Origin: Phoronis australis | Lineage: Eukaryota > Phoronida > Phoronidae | Direction of reading: 5' to 3' | Assembly (NCBI GenBank): GCA_002633005.1 | Contig: NMRA01000429.1 | Location: 62,001-126,000 of the forward strand | Length of the DNA: 64,000 bases | Shown: positions 36,776-50,748 of the stretch, in pieces | Layout of the letters: every line of letters begins with the position of its first letter | Position numbering within the stretch: the first letter of the stretch is position 1 | The notes under the pieces: model-generated | Told to the model about the DNA's origin: nothing | The model's database searches: none | Seen by the model: the letters and a program-made list of their open reading frames with translations, nothing else | Program-made: the position numbers and the translations under genes

Positions 36776-36972
36776 CACGTGTGGCAATTGACCAATCAGA
36801 ATGTGCGTTGTCCTCATTAACTTCCGTATTTGTTCGGCAGCCAATAAGAATATATAAAGTAAGGCTTACAAACACCTTTCTCAGCCGAATATACACGGAA
36901 ATTATGGGCGATGTCAGCATTCCCGTGCTGCCATTATGGCGGTTTGTCCATGCCCATCTTGCAGAGTCTTAG
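36776..36972 (+). promoter_or_regulatory. Promoter-like cluster upstream of a 22-codon frame
   Basis: CACGTG at 36776-36781, CCAAT at 36792-36796 and 36841-36845, and TATATAAA at 36851-36858 are followed by an ATG at 36904 and a frame, MGDVSIPVLPLWRFVHAHLA-ES, stopping at 36972. The spacing resembles a compact polymerase II promoter. No downstream exon or known product was found, so this may be a relic or chance. Confidence 0.3.
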
Positions 36973-38558
36973 TGAGTTTTATCTATTTACGTCATAATAA
37001 ATGACAATATTCGCAATCCTCCTCTTGTTTTACTCTGCAACATAGCTCGTGGCGTACCCCGGGCAAAATAGATTACGATAAATATCCTTATATGAATGAC
37101 AACACTCGATAGAGGGCACAATTCCCTTCAAAACAAGGTATGACTCATTCTCCGTCGGCCAAGGCCTCGGAGCTGCAGGCCACGCAGATTTTGGTAATTA
37201 TGAGGGACATATTGGCCAAATGTTACTCAAATAAAGTGAGGTACTTGACAATAAATGGACATTTTTCTGTTTTTCTCATGATTTGGAGTATTTGGCTTAA
37301 TAAAATCCTGTAAACTATACATGAGGTGTTGAAAAACGATGAAATCTGAAAATGTCCAAAAACATCCATAGCACGATTTTGGACTTCCGTGTCTGACCAT
37401 AAACCTGATAATTCCTTTATGCAGCTGATCTTCGTGTGAGTTACTAAAATATGAATGCAAGATAATACTGTCGAACGAGGACCCAAAACTTTGCTAATAT
37501 AGCTTTTTCCGGTATAGGAGGACCATTACGCTATATATATATTTATTTAAGTTACGCACAATCAAAACAAATGTCTTTTAAGTCAAAATCAATTTAATGC
37601 CTAACTTCAACGCGAATCTTTATTTTAAATGTATTTAGCTAACCAAGTGGGTGAAATTACAATTCCGTGCCTTGTTGCGTCACTGCAAGATCCCTACAGA
37701 AGACCAAAGTTGTATCGAATAGGGTGTGCATGGAACATTGTGTGCGGGCGTTATTCGCAACTGGTTGAATTAAAAAGGGATGCTCGCTGTGACGTAGACA
37801 AAAGGTAGCCAACAACACTAACAATTCCTTACATTTGGCAATTTATGGTGCTGGTTTGCTCAGTCGATGCCCTTAACATACTGTAGGAACCATGTTTAGA
37901 GATGTTACGGTTCAAGACTTTAAACTTGAGAAGATACCATTATCTCCAAGAAATTTTGTTTCTCACATCATACCAAATCCATGCCTAAACAATGCTGCTT
38001 TCAGCTTGTTAAGTAACATGTTGGTTACAATACAATTTTAAGCGTAAACGAACAAATTAAATAGGCGAAAGTAATTATTCATGAGAAGAGAAATTGGTGT
38101 ACTCTTTTCCTTGTAATAGGGACAACTTTTCAAATATTTCGTAAGATACGATGCAATTTACTATAAATGAGTTAAATCATTTGATTATCACACTCCAGTC
38201 TCCTTCCCAAGCGTTTATGAAAAATTAGACCAAACGATTGATAAAACTATTTGAGGACGGAAATGTGATAAAATAGCTACACACGTTATGGTTCACGATT
38301 ATGAATGTGAAGGATGTAGAATGGTCCACTAGGCGTCTTAAATAAAGGCACTGAAACTTATGTGGCTCTGTTTATTTTAAATGCAAAACAAACGAATGGA
38401 TATGGTTGGACTGAAGCGTTTTGGGAAAAATAAGATTTTTTGGTGTTTTGGAGATGACTGTGGTATTGTGATCTCTTCCAAATTAAAAATAAATAAATTG
38501 CGGACGGAAATTTGTTCCATCTTGAAGAATTTGTGTCATGATTGCTCCTGGGGACTTT

Positions 38559-39300
38559 GGGATTGTTCTAAAAACCTCGAAACCCCCTCGACCCACGACC
38601 TGTGGCAATAGAGGTATTTTTGCGCTTTTTTACATAATTCATAATCTTGTTACGTCGCTGTCTGACTTTCCCATAATGTATGTACAAACCTACACGCAAG
38701 TCTGCTCTGGCTCAATTCTGGTGCTTAGAAACAAAAAGTGGCGTGAGAACGTGATCTTAATTAGTGCATTATGAGCGGGCTATCCTTGTTCCGAATTAGT
38801 TCCACGAGTTACTACCAATGGTCCAGTTCTACTAAACTTAGAAAGAAAATTAACGTGAACATACATTATTTTACGTTCTTATTATTTGCTTCTTGTTTTA
38901 TACTCGTTTACAAAATAATTCATATCACGTTGAGGTACTTTTAAGTTAACACATTGTTTTTTCAAATTGTATTTACTGACGAAATTACAGTTTTGTCATC
39001 TCCTCGCACTCTCCTCAAAAGGGTCGAATCTGTCATTGGCTGAAGAGCAGACAAAACGATTGCACTCTGTAGGAACTACATTTGTGGCGTTGTTAATTCT
39101 TTGATTTGATTTGGTCGCACTGCTCTTTTTCTGTTTTTGGCTTTCAAAGTTGCCAACGGCCCAACTCATTGGTCCTGCGAGTCAGAGCTTGTTCTATGTT
39201 CCGATCTAGTCGACGTTGTGTAGACAGGGTCCAGGGAGTTGTGGGTCGTAGGTCGACGGGGTCGAGGGAAGAAGGTGCTGTGAGATTTTCAGAGCAATCC
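38559..39300 (+). mobile_element. Dispersed DNA element, copy 2 (GGGTCG-arm family)
   Basis: The left end GGGATTGTTCTAAAA and the right end TTTTCAGAGCAATCC are inverted. Next inward, the left arm is rich in CCCTCGACCCACGACC and the right arm in GGGTCGTAGGTCGACGGGG. The internal order equals copy 1 at 2252-3077. The coding-like segment of copy 1 is broken here. Confidence 0.75.
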
Positions 39301-39626
39301 AGGATTTTGGCGAACTAAGAAAATCTCTTTTATGGTGCAGTTCCTCAATTAGAATTGGCAAAAAGTCAATATTTCAAAAGTCGTGGAAAGGCATAGTAGA
39401 AAGATTTGTTGTTATATAATGGATAAGGATAGAATAATTCTAGATTATGACGATTTTTTAAAGTTTCCATTTACACCTATGGCAACAACTTTTTATGGGT
39501 TTAGGAAAGCAGTATTGTTTGCCCGGGTCCATAGAAATTCAAATTCTAGAGTTGTACTATGTCTAATACATTACCCGGAAGTGCTAAATCAGATAACAAA
39601 AATAAGAAAAGGTGTAGCTCAATGAA

Positions 39627-39628
<2 letters not shown>

Positions 39629-39664
<36 letters not shown>

Positions 39665-40290
39665 GCATTTATATATACATAAATAGAGATGTATTGAAAG
39701 ACAGACAGACCAACGTTCGTAGATACATACATACATACATACATACATACATACATACATACATACATTTTCACATATATAATCAAAAGAGGTTCGTCTT
39801 GATGAAGGACGTTGTCCTTACACAGATACATACATGTACATACATTCATACATATAAACACACATACACATGTAAATACATAATACATACAAACATTCAT
39901 GCACACATGCATACATTCATACACACATGCACACGTACACAACACATACATCCAGACTTACTGAGATAAATGCATACATAGACAAAAACATCCATGCATA
40001 CATGGACAAATAAATAGATACAAACATGCATGTACACATGCATCCATACACAAAAATACATACTTACATGCATTCCTTCATAAATAAATACATACATATG
40101 GACCTGTAGGTGCAAATCTAAATACATACATATAATCAAGCATACGCCACACACGGACAAAAAACATTCATAGGTACATGCATGCATGCATATATTCATA
40201 CATACAAGCAGACATACATACATGTATACACATACGTTCATACACACATACATGCATTCATACATATATACATACACACAAACACACATC
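39629..40290 (+). repeat. AT dinucleotide and ACAT tetranucleotide microsatellites
   Basis: (AT)n runs at about 39629-39659 and a pure (CATA)n at about 39724-39768. Degenerate ACAT/ACACAT sequence extends to about 40290. Open frames there, reading YIHTYIHTYIHT on one strand and VCMYVCMY on the other, are artefacts of the repeat. Confidence 0.9.
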
Positions 40291-41397
40291 AAAAATCACG
40301 AATATTTGTGAGACCGGTCGGAAATTGGTGGGCGAGCGGTCGTTTAGCAGACCTGCAGCCGAACAGCAACGGTCTTCAGGGGTCGTCAGCCGAGTTGTCT
40401 CTGGGTGGTCAGTTGGGTCGGCAATATGGTCGTCAGGCTTATGCGACCGATTCGGACAGTGCAAATTCTCATTTGAGCAATCAGTAATTAATGACTTAGA
40501 TGAACTTTGGCACGCAAGATAACAAACTGTTGTTCGTTGTGCAGCAGTCAACGTAGTCTTAAGCTAGTAGTTTATCAACTTTCTCTCGAGTATTTAAGGA
40601 TATCTCAAACCTTATATTCAAAATTGGGTCATTTTTACAATATTTCAGAAATGTGTAGCAAAACACCTTAGCTTCATCCCCGGCGGATTTCAAATATAAA
40701 ATATATACGGTGTAGCGAGAAAGACATCGAAAGAACCATCTTGGAACCGCACAACCGTGTGGAAATTTGTTACATATCTGAGGTCAAAGGTTACGGGGTT
40801 TTCACTAAAATCGAATCTCCTGCCAAGCCCAGAACAGCTTCGTAAGTACACTCGGTCTTTTTATTCACCGAGTCGACATTATATTGCGTCAACGACGTGT
40901 ACATATGATAGAAAGATGCTTGGGAAAACAAGAGCTGTGTGTCTGCATGGACACTTCTGTTGAACGAAAACCAAGGGTCACCCTACGCCTCTGTGACTTT
41001 GTGATCACGAATACAGCAAAGATATAAATCCTCACTCAAATTACTTATTTCAGTTAATTTGAAATGTCGCTGTTTCGATCTCGTGCTCACGACGCGCTTT
41101 AACCATCGATCCGATTGTTGCATCCATTTCGTCATTGGCCAGCATGCTAGTGATTCTGTCAGTAACATGCAGACCTCAGTGACCCTGTATGGTGATAACC
41201 TACTTACTATTTCCTGTCTCTCTTATTTCACTTTATGGATGTTTCATGACCTGTATGCCGAAACTTGCTGTCTTATTGTACATAATTATCCTGATGACGT
41301 CTAATGAATAGACGAAACGTTCATCGAACATGAATTATTTTATTTGTGCGGCGATTTAGAAATGCGGTTTTCAAATGCATATTCTAGGCTACTATTA

Positions 41398-41785
41398 TTG
41401 AGTGCCGAGAGGTTTAAGTTTGCGTCCTTTCCAAGAATAGTCATAAAAATGGTAATAATACTATGCCTCGAAATTGTTGTTCTCAATGCATGGTAAATAA
41501 TCGTTATCAGATAAAAACATATGTACACTTACGTTCTTTTATATTAGGCAACATTGGTCACAATTAATTCAACCGTTACAAGAACAGCGTTTTAGTTTAC
41601 GTTCTATCCAAGAATAGTCACAAAAAATGCTTGAAATAATATGCCTTGAAACTGTTGTTCACAATGCAGGGTAAAGAATGGTTATCAGATATTTACAAGT
41701 GCACACGAACGTTCTCTTGAACAATGCCAGGTCGGTTACCTTTAAATCAAACGAAATTACAATAGTCGTGTGAATTAAGAGCGTG
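41398..41785 (+). repeat. Two-copy tandem repeat of about 190 bp
   Basis: The copies at about 41405-41560 and 41592-41745 share CC(T/A)-CCAAGAATAGTCA, ATGCCT(C/T)GAAA(T/C)TGTTGTTC, CAATGCA(T/G)GGTAAA and TTATCAGAT. It is non-coding. Confidence 0.6.
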
Positions 41786-42639
41786 ACCGTAAGCAGTGTG
41801 TTTAAACTTTATTAACTTAACCTGAAGAAATCAATGCGTTGTAGTTCGTCACAGCTTACTTTTGTAGCGCCCTGTCACACGAATCTGCAGACTTTTAAAA
41901 GCACACACTAAACTTCCTTACGCAGGCACGCTTTCTCTTCAGACGTACAGCTGCACATACACAATGTTGGCACTGGATGCACCAACCAAACTCGTCAATT
42001 TGTGCCCTAGAGTGAATTTCTTAAAACGCCGTATTCACAGTTTTTGTGTCCGAATTCAAAAATATTATTTATTGTACTCCAGTAATTACACTTTTGTTAA
42101 CATACCGAAAAACTAACGTCACCATCGTAGGCCTGCAGCACTTCATGGACAGTGGATTTTCAATAAAAGTTTCCCAAGCCGGGCACTTTTTAGTATCGGG
42201 CGCTTTTTCGGAACTTAATAGGACTTGCTCCGTCTGAACACTGCGAATTTATTCATTCCCGAGTTGAGAAACGCGGAGGAACTCGATAGTTTTGCGTAAT
42301 GACTGAAAAACGCCGAACACTGGGTCATGGCACAATCGATATGAACTACAGTTTACTGTACTGTAACAGTGACGTATTATATGTAGGTTCTGTTATTTCA
42401 GATACTGCATTTAAAGCTTGACATCCTATTAAACAAATGAGACTCTTGCCTGAAATAGCAACGGACCATCAAAGAAATCTTGGGTCGGCTTATGGCCTGT
42501 CGACAACGAATTTCAATAACTAGAGTCGGATGGGGATAGGGGGTGGGGATGGTCGCCTTACGAGTCTGGAGTGAGGTGGGATGACGATCGGCTAAAATTA
42601 GCCGACCGGTCGCCTATTTTGCCGAACAGTCGTAAACTC

Positions 42640-43079
42640 CTGTGCCGGGTTGCATGAAACAGTCCCAAATAGGGATTCAGCTAAGTGCCTTAAATCTTTT
42701 GCCCTATTTGCGTCTTTGTTTACACACAAATGTAATCTTTTTCTGTCATTTCATTGTTATTGTGATCTCCCCGTTGACTAACGACATTTTCTAATTAATA
42801 AAACTAAAATCCGAAACCAAAATGCAATGAAAACAATTAGGGACTTAGTCCATAACTTGGGAGCGTTGCATGAAAAGATCCCGTAACTTGTTCGATAATA
42901 TTGAGAAATCAACGTTGAGTTCACTCTCAATTTTATCAAAATCAAAAGTTTGCTTAGTAATGAAACTCGAACAGCATAAGAAAGGACAATCAGTGTATTC
43001 ACAAGTCCATAAATACGTGGTAGATTAAGGGAACTTAGTTGAGTACCTATTTGGGACTGTTTCATGCAACCGGGCACTG
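42640..43079 (+). mobile_element. MITE with long inverted ends, copy 2
   Basis: The left end CTGTGCCGGGTTGCATGAAA-CAGTCCCAAATAGG (42640-42673) and the right end at about 43045-43079 are inverted repeats of each other, homologous with the 30338-30768 copy. Its right half appears again at 43708-43900 because of the assembly overlap at 43707. Confidence 0.8.
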
Positions 43080-43348
43080 GTCCACCGGTCGGACAAAAAT
43101 TCGTGATGTGTGCTGTACATAAATATAATTTATACAGATACATCGATACGCACATACATGGATACGTAATTACACACAAGCAGCGCCTAATACCCATTCG
43201 GTGTCATTTGAATTAGCGCATCACGTTTTACAGAAACGACATAAATTTCCAAAACGATATATTTTATTTTGAGGCTCTGTTACCAGAGTACTAGATTTAC
43301 AACTGGTACTGCTGCTCCTACTAGTACTAACGCTACTGTTACAACCAT

Positions 43349-43536
<188 letters not shown>

Positions 43537-44177
43537 CTACCGCCGCCACCACTACTACTTCACATGTTACCACTGCCATTACTGCATGTGATAGGCAGGT
43601 TAAACTACAGTACATCATTATAAATAACTGCACTCACCGTAGTGTAAGACCCAGTCCCATATGGTTGAAAAAAGCACCTTCTCTTTGGACACGTGTATCT
43701 GTAACANCTTGTTCGATAATATTGAGAAATCAACGTTGAGTTCACTCTCAATTTTATCAAAATCAAAAGTTGGCTTAGTAATGAAACTCGAACAGCATAA
43801 GAAAGGACAATCAGTGTATTCACAAGTCCATAAATTAGTGGTAGATTAAGGGAACTTAGTTGAGTCCCTATTTGGGACTGTTTCATGCGACCGGGCACTG
43901 GTCCACCGGTCGGACAAAAATTCGTGATGTGTGCTGTACATAAATACTTCATATAATTTATACAGATACATCGATACGCACATACATGAATACGTAATTA
44001 CACACAGGCAGCGCCTAATACCCATTCGGTGTCATTTGAATTAGCGCATCACGTTTTACAGAAATGACATAAATTTCCAAAATGATATATTTTATTTTGA
44101 GGCTCTGTTACCAGAGTACTAGATTTACAACTGGTACTGCTGCTCCTACTAGTACTAACGCTACTGTTACAACCATA

Positions 44178-44198
44178 GTAACAGCAGCAACAACAACA

Positions 44199-44271
<73 letters not shown>
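44178..44271 (+). repeat. CAG trinucleotide tract, short version
   Basis: The flanks are the same as those of the tract at 43349, and the tract is 93 bases (31 triplets) shorter with fewer interruptions. It is probably the other allele. Confidence 0.9.
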
Positions 44272-44272
<1 letters not shown>

Positions 44273-44441
44273 TACCGCCGCCACCACTACTACTTCACAT
44301 GTTACCACTGCCATTACTGCATGTGATAGGCAGGTTAAACTACAGTACATCATTATAAATAACTGCACTCACCGTAGTGTAAGACCCAGTCCCATATGGT
44401 TGAAAAAAGCACCTTCTCTTTGGACACGTGTATCTGTAACA

Positions 44442-46957
44442 GACATTCGCCATAAATAGATGAAATTACTGTGGAATGACGTTTACGGAACAAGCATTTG
44501 CGTTCACGTCCAATATCGTGGTATCAAAATCGGACATCCATCATCACTTTTAAGTCCGCGACAGCATCACGCACTCATTGAACGCGAGAACAGTCCACTA
44601 CTCTGACATTTCACTACTCCAAATGACGTTTAACGGGGAATTTATGAAGCATAACTTGACAGTCAGGCAAATGCAGTTTTAAAGGTATTTTCACGGCACT
44701 ATTCTAGCGAAAATTAGGGCTCACATCCATAAATGCCACTTCTGTTAAAGTAAACAACACACTGGCTGTAAAAGTAAGTTTTCTCGCAGGAGGGAAGCCC
44801 GGGTCGAGTCCTAGACATATTGCTATGTATTTTGGCTACATTTTTCTCATCACAAGACACCTATTGAAACTGATGATATTACAGTTATTTAAAAGTTTTG
44901 ATGTTCCTTTTATCAGTTAGTCACAAATATTTCTCCATAGGACGTAAGCATATTTACATAAAAGTATTGTTGATTTATACCACGTTTGTGTCAATACTGC
45001 CATGGAATTATTAACTTTGTCACGAGGCAGGGAAAAACCAAAACGATTCAACTGAAAGGGACTCTGGTAGAACAGGACAGTTAAGGTGTGGCCACATGGC
45101 TTGAATTTTTGCAAACCGTTTGTCACAGATGTGGTGGCTGTTTTGTGAAAAACGTTGAAAATAATTTCAAGGAAACTGATTTGCTTGTGCTTTTGCACGA
45201 GAAAAGCCAAGTTTTTAGCCATGACTTGCTTTTGGTGCGAAATGGTGACTGTCATTTGTTTTCAACCTCTGTCGCAGGCTGTCTGACGAACAGGGTGAGA
45301 TATCAGGTGGCTGCCAAGCAGATCAAAATTGACAAAACTAGCGAGTTACGGGCATACTATGACCAAATCCTTAGATACTAGAGAGTACGAGCATTCTGAA
45401 TCCGTATTCAAATGTTTTCTAGCACTTACAAGAAATGGCTATTTTGGGGAAAAAATGCAAAATTCATTGCTTTTTTGGTAGTATTTTTCTGTGCCGAGAT
45501 TTTCTTCCGATGTGAATTAACCGATTAAAATCTGTGGCGTTATTAGTTTTCAGTTATCATGAGTAGTGCCTGCAATAACAGTAGTGTGCCCCAACCACGC
45601 CATATTTATTGTCCGGAAATGAAATGGATTAAATGAAAGAATGCATGTTGAATGTTCCACATCCGTCCGAAATAAAGTAAAACCAATTGTTTTCATATAG
45701 TTAACCTTATAATTTGAGATGAGTGCCGAGTAAATGCCACAACTAGGCGTAGCAACAGAGGGCAATAACTGGTGCCCGGTAGATATACATGTACTAACTT
45801 GGCGCAACAACAGGAGATGATAACACATCTACATGTATATATCAGACATGTAGAACTTTCATCAGTGATTGCAACCCCCATCTTGCCACCTTACATCCCA
45901 TTTCACCCACTCAAAGTGCATGTTTACCAATTGCAATTTGCTAAGCTCATCGTTTTCTCAACGGGGGTTGCACCAGCAGACGGTAACTGACATTGAAGAC
46001 GAAAAATGAAATCGATGTAATCCATACCACACTCGAAAAACAAAGCCAGTAAATTCTGTCATTTTGCCATCAGTACATTTGGCTTAGAAGAAAAATCATG
46101 GCTAAGATTTTCAAAGAGTTGACTTTATAACGTTTTATTTTAGCCATCTTACTTTGCATATCCATCTGTCTATTTTTAAAATTATTATCGTGAAAAAATT
46201 TTAGAATAACAAGTTTCCTTTAAAATTGAAAAGAATAAAAATGACGAAGCTTTACTGACAGTGACCAATAATAATCTTTGTACTAGTTATTGCCTGTCTA
46301 ATGGTTGGCGGCAAACATTTTTCAAGCTTGGCTGTTTCATGTAATATGTATCCTCATGGTGGAAATCAACTGAACTCACGGCTGATTCTCGTCCCACGAA
46401 TTAAAGGGTTTCCAACATTTTTCTTCTGCATAGCTGATTAACAGTTGACAGTGGAGTAAACCTGAAATGCACAGGAAAGGCCCGAACATGTTAATGACTC
46501 TATCTTTAAGCAAAGTATTGTGCAAAGCATATCAGAAAACACAATTTTGCGTCATTATTGGATTAGTTAAACATTTCTATTGATGCCAGATGTTTGTCTG
46601 GCCTCTTGTTGGTATGATTTTGGCCAGGCCGGAAGTTGGTTATCCTAACTTTACGGGTCGAGAGAAAATTAGTTTTTATTGAATGTAACATACGTCATGC
46701 TTATAACTAAAATTTTTAGCACTCGCTGAAAATCGTTTACAATAATATGAGGTTCATTAAGAACCAAAAATTTCAGCAGTTTGTCTGTGTTTGAACATTT
46801 AAAGCGGTTTTAAAATTATGCTGCTATTACGCGTATTCAGAAAAATTCATAATTGTACCTCATATTACGTGACTCTCAGGGAAGTCTGAAAAGATCGTTG
46901 TCCAGTGCGGGTTTCAAGCGACGGACTTCTTCCAAACGTGGAAAACTTTTAATTTAC
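44442..46957. other. No gene found
   Basis: An ATG frame at 45088-45381 on the plus strand (TVCHRCGGCFVKNVENNFKE and so on) is open for 97 codons. It has no recognised motif and no supporting context. The rest is AT-rich and non-coding. Confidence 0.4.
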
Positions 46958-47757
46958 GGATTTTTCTGAAATCCCGTCGACCACCACACCCCACGACTCC
47001 CTCGACTCACAACCCTCTCGAATCCCACGCACCCTCGACTCAGTCTACACAAGCTCCATTTTAACCTGAACATATAACAAGCGCTGACTTCTAGGACAAA
47101 TAATTTGGGTCGCAAAATCGTGAACTAGGCTGGCTTTGCAATGTTTTGTTGCAATTAAGGCAATTTTGAAAGCCAAAAACAGGAATAAAACCAAACCAAA
47201 AACTTACCCACCTTACGCATGCCGTTCCCGGCAAAGTGTAAACGTCTCGTCTGCTCTTCAGTGAATTGCAGACTCAAGTTTTTGCGGAGAGTGCGACAAA
47301 TTCTCAAAACAGTAATTTCACCACTAAGTACAGTTTGAAAAAAACAAACAATTAATTAAAAGTAATTTGACGAGTACACCATATAAGGCAAATAATAAAA
47401 ATATATACATTCACTTTCACGTTCTACTCTCTCCCTAAAATTATTGGAACTGGACCATTGATAGCCGCTCGTGGAACTACTTCCGTGACAATGATATGGC
47501 TCTCACAATGAGCTTTCAAGACCACCGGCGTTCTCTCACCACTTTCTGTTTTTAATCACCAGGTAGAGCAGACTAGCGTGTAGTTATGTCTTATGGGACG
47601 TAATAAGATTATGAAATATGTAAAAAGCGCACACATACCTCTATTGCCATAGGTCGTGGGTTGATGGGGTCATAGGACATGGGTCAAGGGGGTTGTGGGT
47701 CGAGGGGGTCAAGGGGTGTGGAGCTCAAGGGGGTCATGGGGTTTCAGAGCAATCCCT
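46958..47757 (-). mobile_element. Dispersed DNA element, copy 3, inverted (GGGTCG-arm family)
   Basis: In plus orientation it starts GGATTTTTCTGAAATCCC and ends GGTTTCAGAGCAATCCC. The left arm is CCC-GTCGAC/CCTCGACTC-rich and the right arm repeats GGGTCAAGGGGGTTGTGGGT. The internal sequence is the reverse complement of copies 1 and 2. The right arm is the richest in G-runs of any copy. Confidence 0.75.
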
Positions 47758-49121
47758 AATTTACTGATCTGACGGGATCATTGGTCATTTACAAAAGCCC
47801 AAACAGACTTAATAAGCATCTTATCCAAACATGTGGGTGTATATACATAATTGTGTTCCTGGTGCAAACCCCAGTGGAGGCAGAGCTCTTATCAGACTTA
47901 ACTTAAAGTCACGTGATTCAACCAACATATTGTGTATATGAAGAGTAACGTTTCGATTTTATGCGGTATCAATGTGCTGCTTTCACCGTAGAGCTTTGTA
48001 GGTCTTGAGACCGTTCCAAAAATGACTAAGTTAAAAGAGCATGCCACCAAAAACAGCTTACTTTGTATCGATTTAGATCGAGTAGTTCTACTCCATAAGG
48101 GCACCTACGGTTACGTTCCCTGACACCTGACGGCAGACGGAGGTGTTGAAGTTTTCCAAAGACGTAATTGCTTTCACACGCAATCTGTTCAGCAGTTAAC
48201 AACACGGGTTACTGGTCTCAGCTTATCGCTTGAAGTTATCGTTTAACAACAATAAATCATCAAACTTCGATGTAAAACCTTTAAAAATACACCGAGTTCT
48301 TATAAATGTGTTGTTCTATTTCGCTGTTACGGATTTATTGGTATTTGGACGGCATAGCCTACAAAGTTCGGCAGGCCAATAAGGTCCGTAGCAGGAGTTT
48401 GGGGTCTGTTCGGAGATTAATTCGAAGTATTTTTCCATGAGATACAAAAAGGAGAACCTAGATCTGTGTTGTTTATATTTGTGATTTTTTGAATTCTAAA
48501 AACACAAGCAGTAAAGTGCACGTGATTATGTTGGTGAATTAGCCACGAAACTGCAAATCTACCTACTCGTTGGGGGCCGCTAATTCAGGTTCCGCTTTGG
48601 GCATAGAACCGTCAGGGCAGGACTTGTACATTAACAACCATTATTTGAATAATGTAAATGTAAATAAAAAAATTTCCTAACACCTGGGATAGAAATTGAG
48701 TTGTTTCACAAAAGTTTCTGTCAGCCAACACTGAATTAGCATGAGCTCACACGGCCTCGGTGTCCCGACAAAAAGTTTTATTGCACCTAAAGCCGGTAAC
48801 TCAGCGGTTTATTCATTTGCTGGCTTCTCAAATCATTTGCACTTACGAACACTCCAAAGGCATTACAAATTGCATCTAATGAGACAGACTTTGTTTCAGT
48901 GTTATATAAGTATAGATAAGAATAATTCATTTTGAAACAGAACGCTCAGTAATAAACGTCAACATGGCAACTCGCAATCCCGACTTAGACGAGAGCTCAT
49001 CCAGACGAAGACTTCGCTGGTGGATCGAACCGGAATACAGTTATGAAAAGTATTAGAGAGGCGCCGTAAACAAGCTCAGACAAAGGAACATATTGATAGT
49101 TATTTGGTAAGCCGGCATTCG

Positions 49122-49379
49122 TCAGGCAATGTCCCGCGACGACTGAAGGCCACAGAGACGGAGATGTTTCACGTCCTCATACTTGCTATTTACAGCGTAC
49201 TTTTCATTCTTCACTACCGCAAGCCACTTCCTAAGCATTTCAGACTCTCTAGGATGTCGAAAAACGATATATCCGCTTTCCTCGCAGCTGCATATTTCGT
49301 TCAAGCGGGAACGATGCACCGCAACATAGCAGCATTCACTCTGCAAATAAACCACTGACGTCGCTGCGTCGTTTCTCAT
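49122..49379 (-). pseudogene. Possible degenerate THAP-like zinc finger fragment
   Basis: The minus-strand frame contains ESGYIVFRHPRESEMLRKWL, AVVKNEKYAVNSKY and HLRLCGLQ. The F-x-x-P-x8-R-x-W-x-x-x-(I/V) run followed about 30 residues later by L-C resembles the C-terminal half of a THAP domain, in which the last ligand would be His. Here it is Gln, and the N-terminal C-x2-4-C pair is not clear. It may be a transposase relic. The assignment is tentative. Confidence 0.3.
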
Positions 49380-50748
49380 ATTTCTTACAGGTTAACGCGA
49401 CACCTCTCGGCATGGTAAGGTCGACCGTATGCGAGGCGATGTGGTATAGACCGATTAAGAAGGCAAAAAACTAATTAAATCGGGTAGCATTCTCCTTTAA
49501 GAGCGACCATAAATTTCAGTCGATTTTATGACAAAACTTAAATTTGTCTTATTTCAGTTCCACGAAAGTGATCTTGAACGGTAACACATGCAAATTTGGT
49601 TCCTACAGTGTATTAAGAGCATCGCTAACCCACTAGTGCCATATATTGCCAAATGTAACCAACTGCTAGGCGTATTACCTTGCTTTTGTCAACGTCACCG
49701 CGAGAATCACTTTTAATTCAAACAGCTTCGAATAACACCCACACGTAATGGTGCTCTATTCAGCCCTCTATTCAATACAACCTTTTGTTGTTTGTGCAGG
49801 GATCTGGCGGTGACGCATTATGACACGAAAAGGCAGCTTCACTTACCATTTGACGGGCTTACACTTGCGTGATTGAACTCGTGCTTCGTTATTTTACTAA
49901 GGCTTTGCTAAGACAATCTGGTTTGACTAATACATCTAAAGTAACAAAATTCGTTGAGGTTAGGCTTTAAGTCTGACTTGAATTTTTGGCTTAAGTTTTC
50001 TCTTTACCGGCCTTACCGGATGTGGAAGTTTCAAAGTTTGGAAGTTGAGACAAGTTCTAGACTTAACATGACCTTAAGTCGAGAGCGCATGAGCCTGTAA
50101 ATATACACGAGAGCACACGAGCCTGTAAATGCATTCATATGTTAGCTATAAAAGACGTAATTGCAACTAAACAGTATGTAAATATGTACGTAAGACAAAC
50201 TTAAGGGAACTTATACATAATCTAAATATTAAGGAACGATCGAACATGGCGTATTTGCCAAATCCTGAAAAGGGATTTTACAAAACCTTGATTGCTACTC
50301 TACTCGAACAATGCCAGGTAACAAAACCGGCACCCCAGAGCGCTTAAGATACTAGTATATGAATGAGTTATTAATATCTGACTATTCAGGGTCCATCTCA
50401 GTAAATGTGGAAATGGACGTCTGCTGTTGTCTGAACTCTTGGAGACCTTACAGGGGTGCCAAAATGACTTAGATTAGATATGCTAGGTACATGTACCGGC
50501 TAAAACTAATTTAAAACGGATAATAGCACAGCACTGAACACTGGGATGACCCATGACAGACAAACTGCTCTCTGGAATGGATCTGCCAAAACCCCAAAAC
50601 TGAGCCAGCTCATACAATCGAGGAACCACAAAAAAACAACTTCATGTGATTCAATACATGTCACTTCTCACTCAATGCTCCATGACAGACAAAACACACT
50701 CCGGGTTTGCCCGCCACGAGAAGCCCCCCAATATGGCCATTTCCGTGT

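Noticed and set aside
39559-40522. Overlapping long frames rich in Tyr-Ile-His-Thr or Cys-Met-Tyr-Val
   Set aside because: These are products of ACAT and AT microsatellites on either strand.
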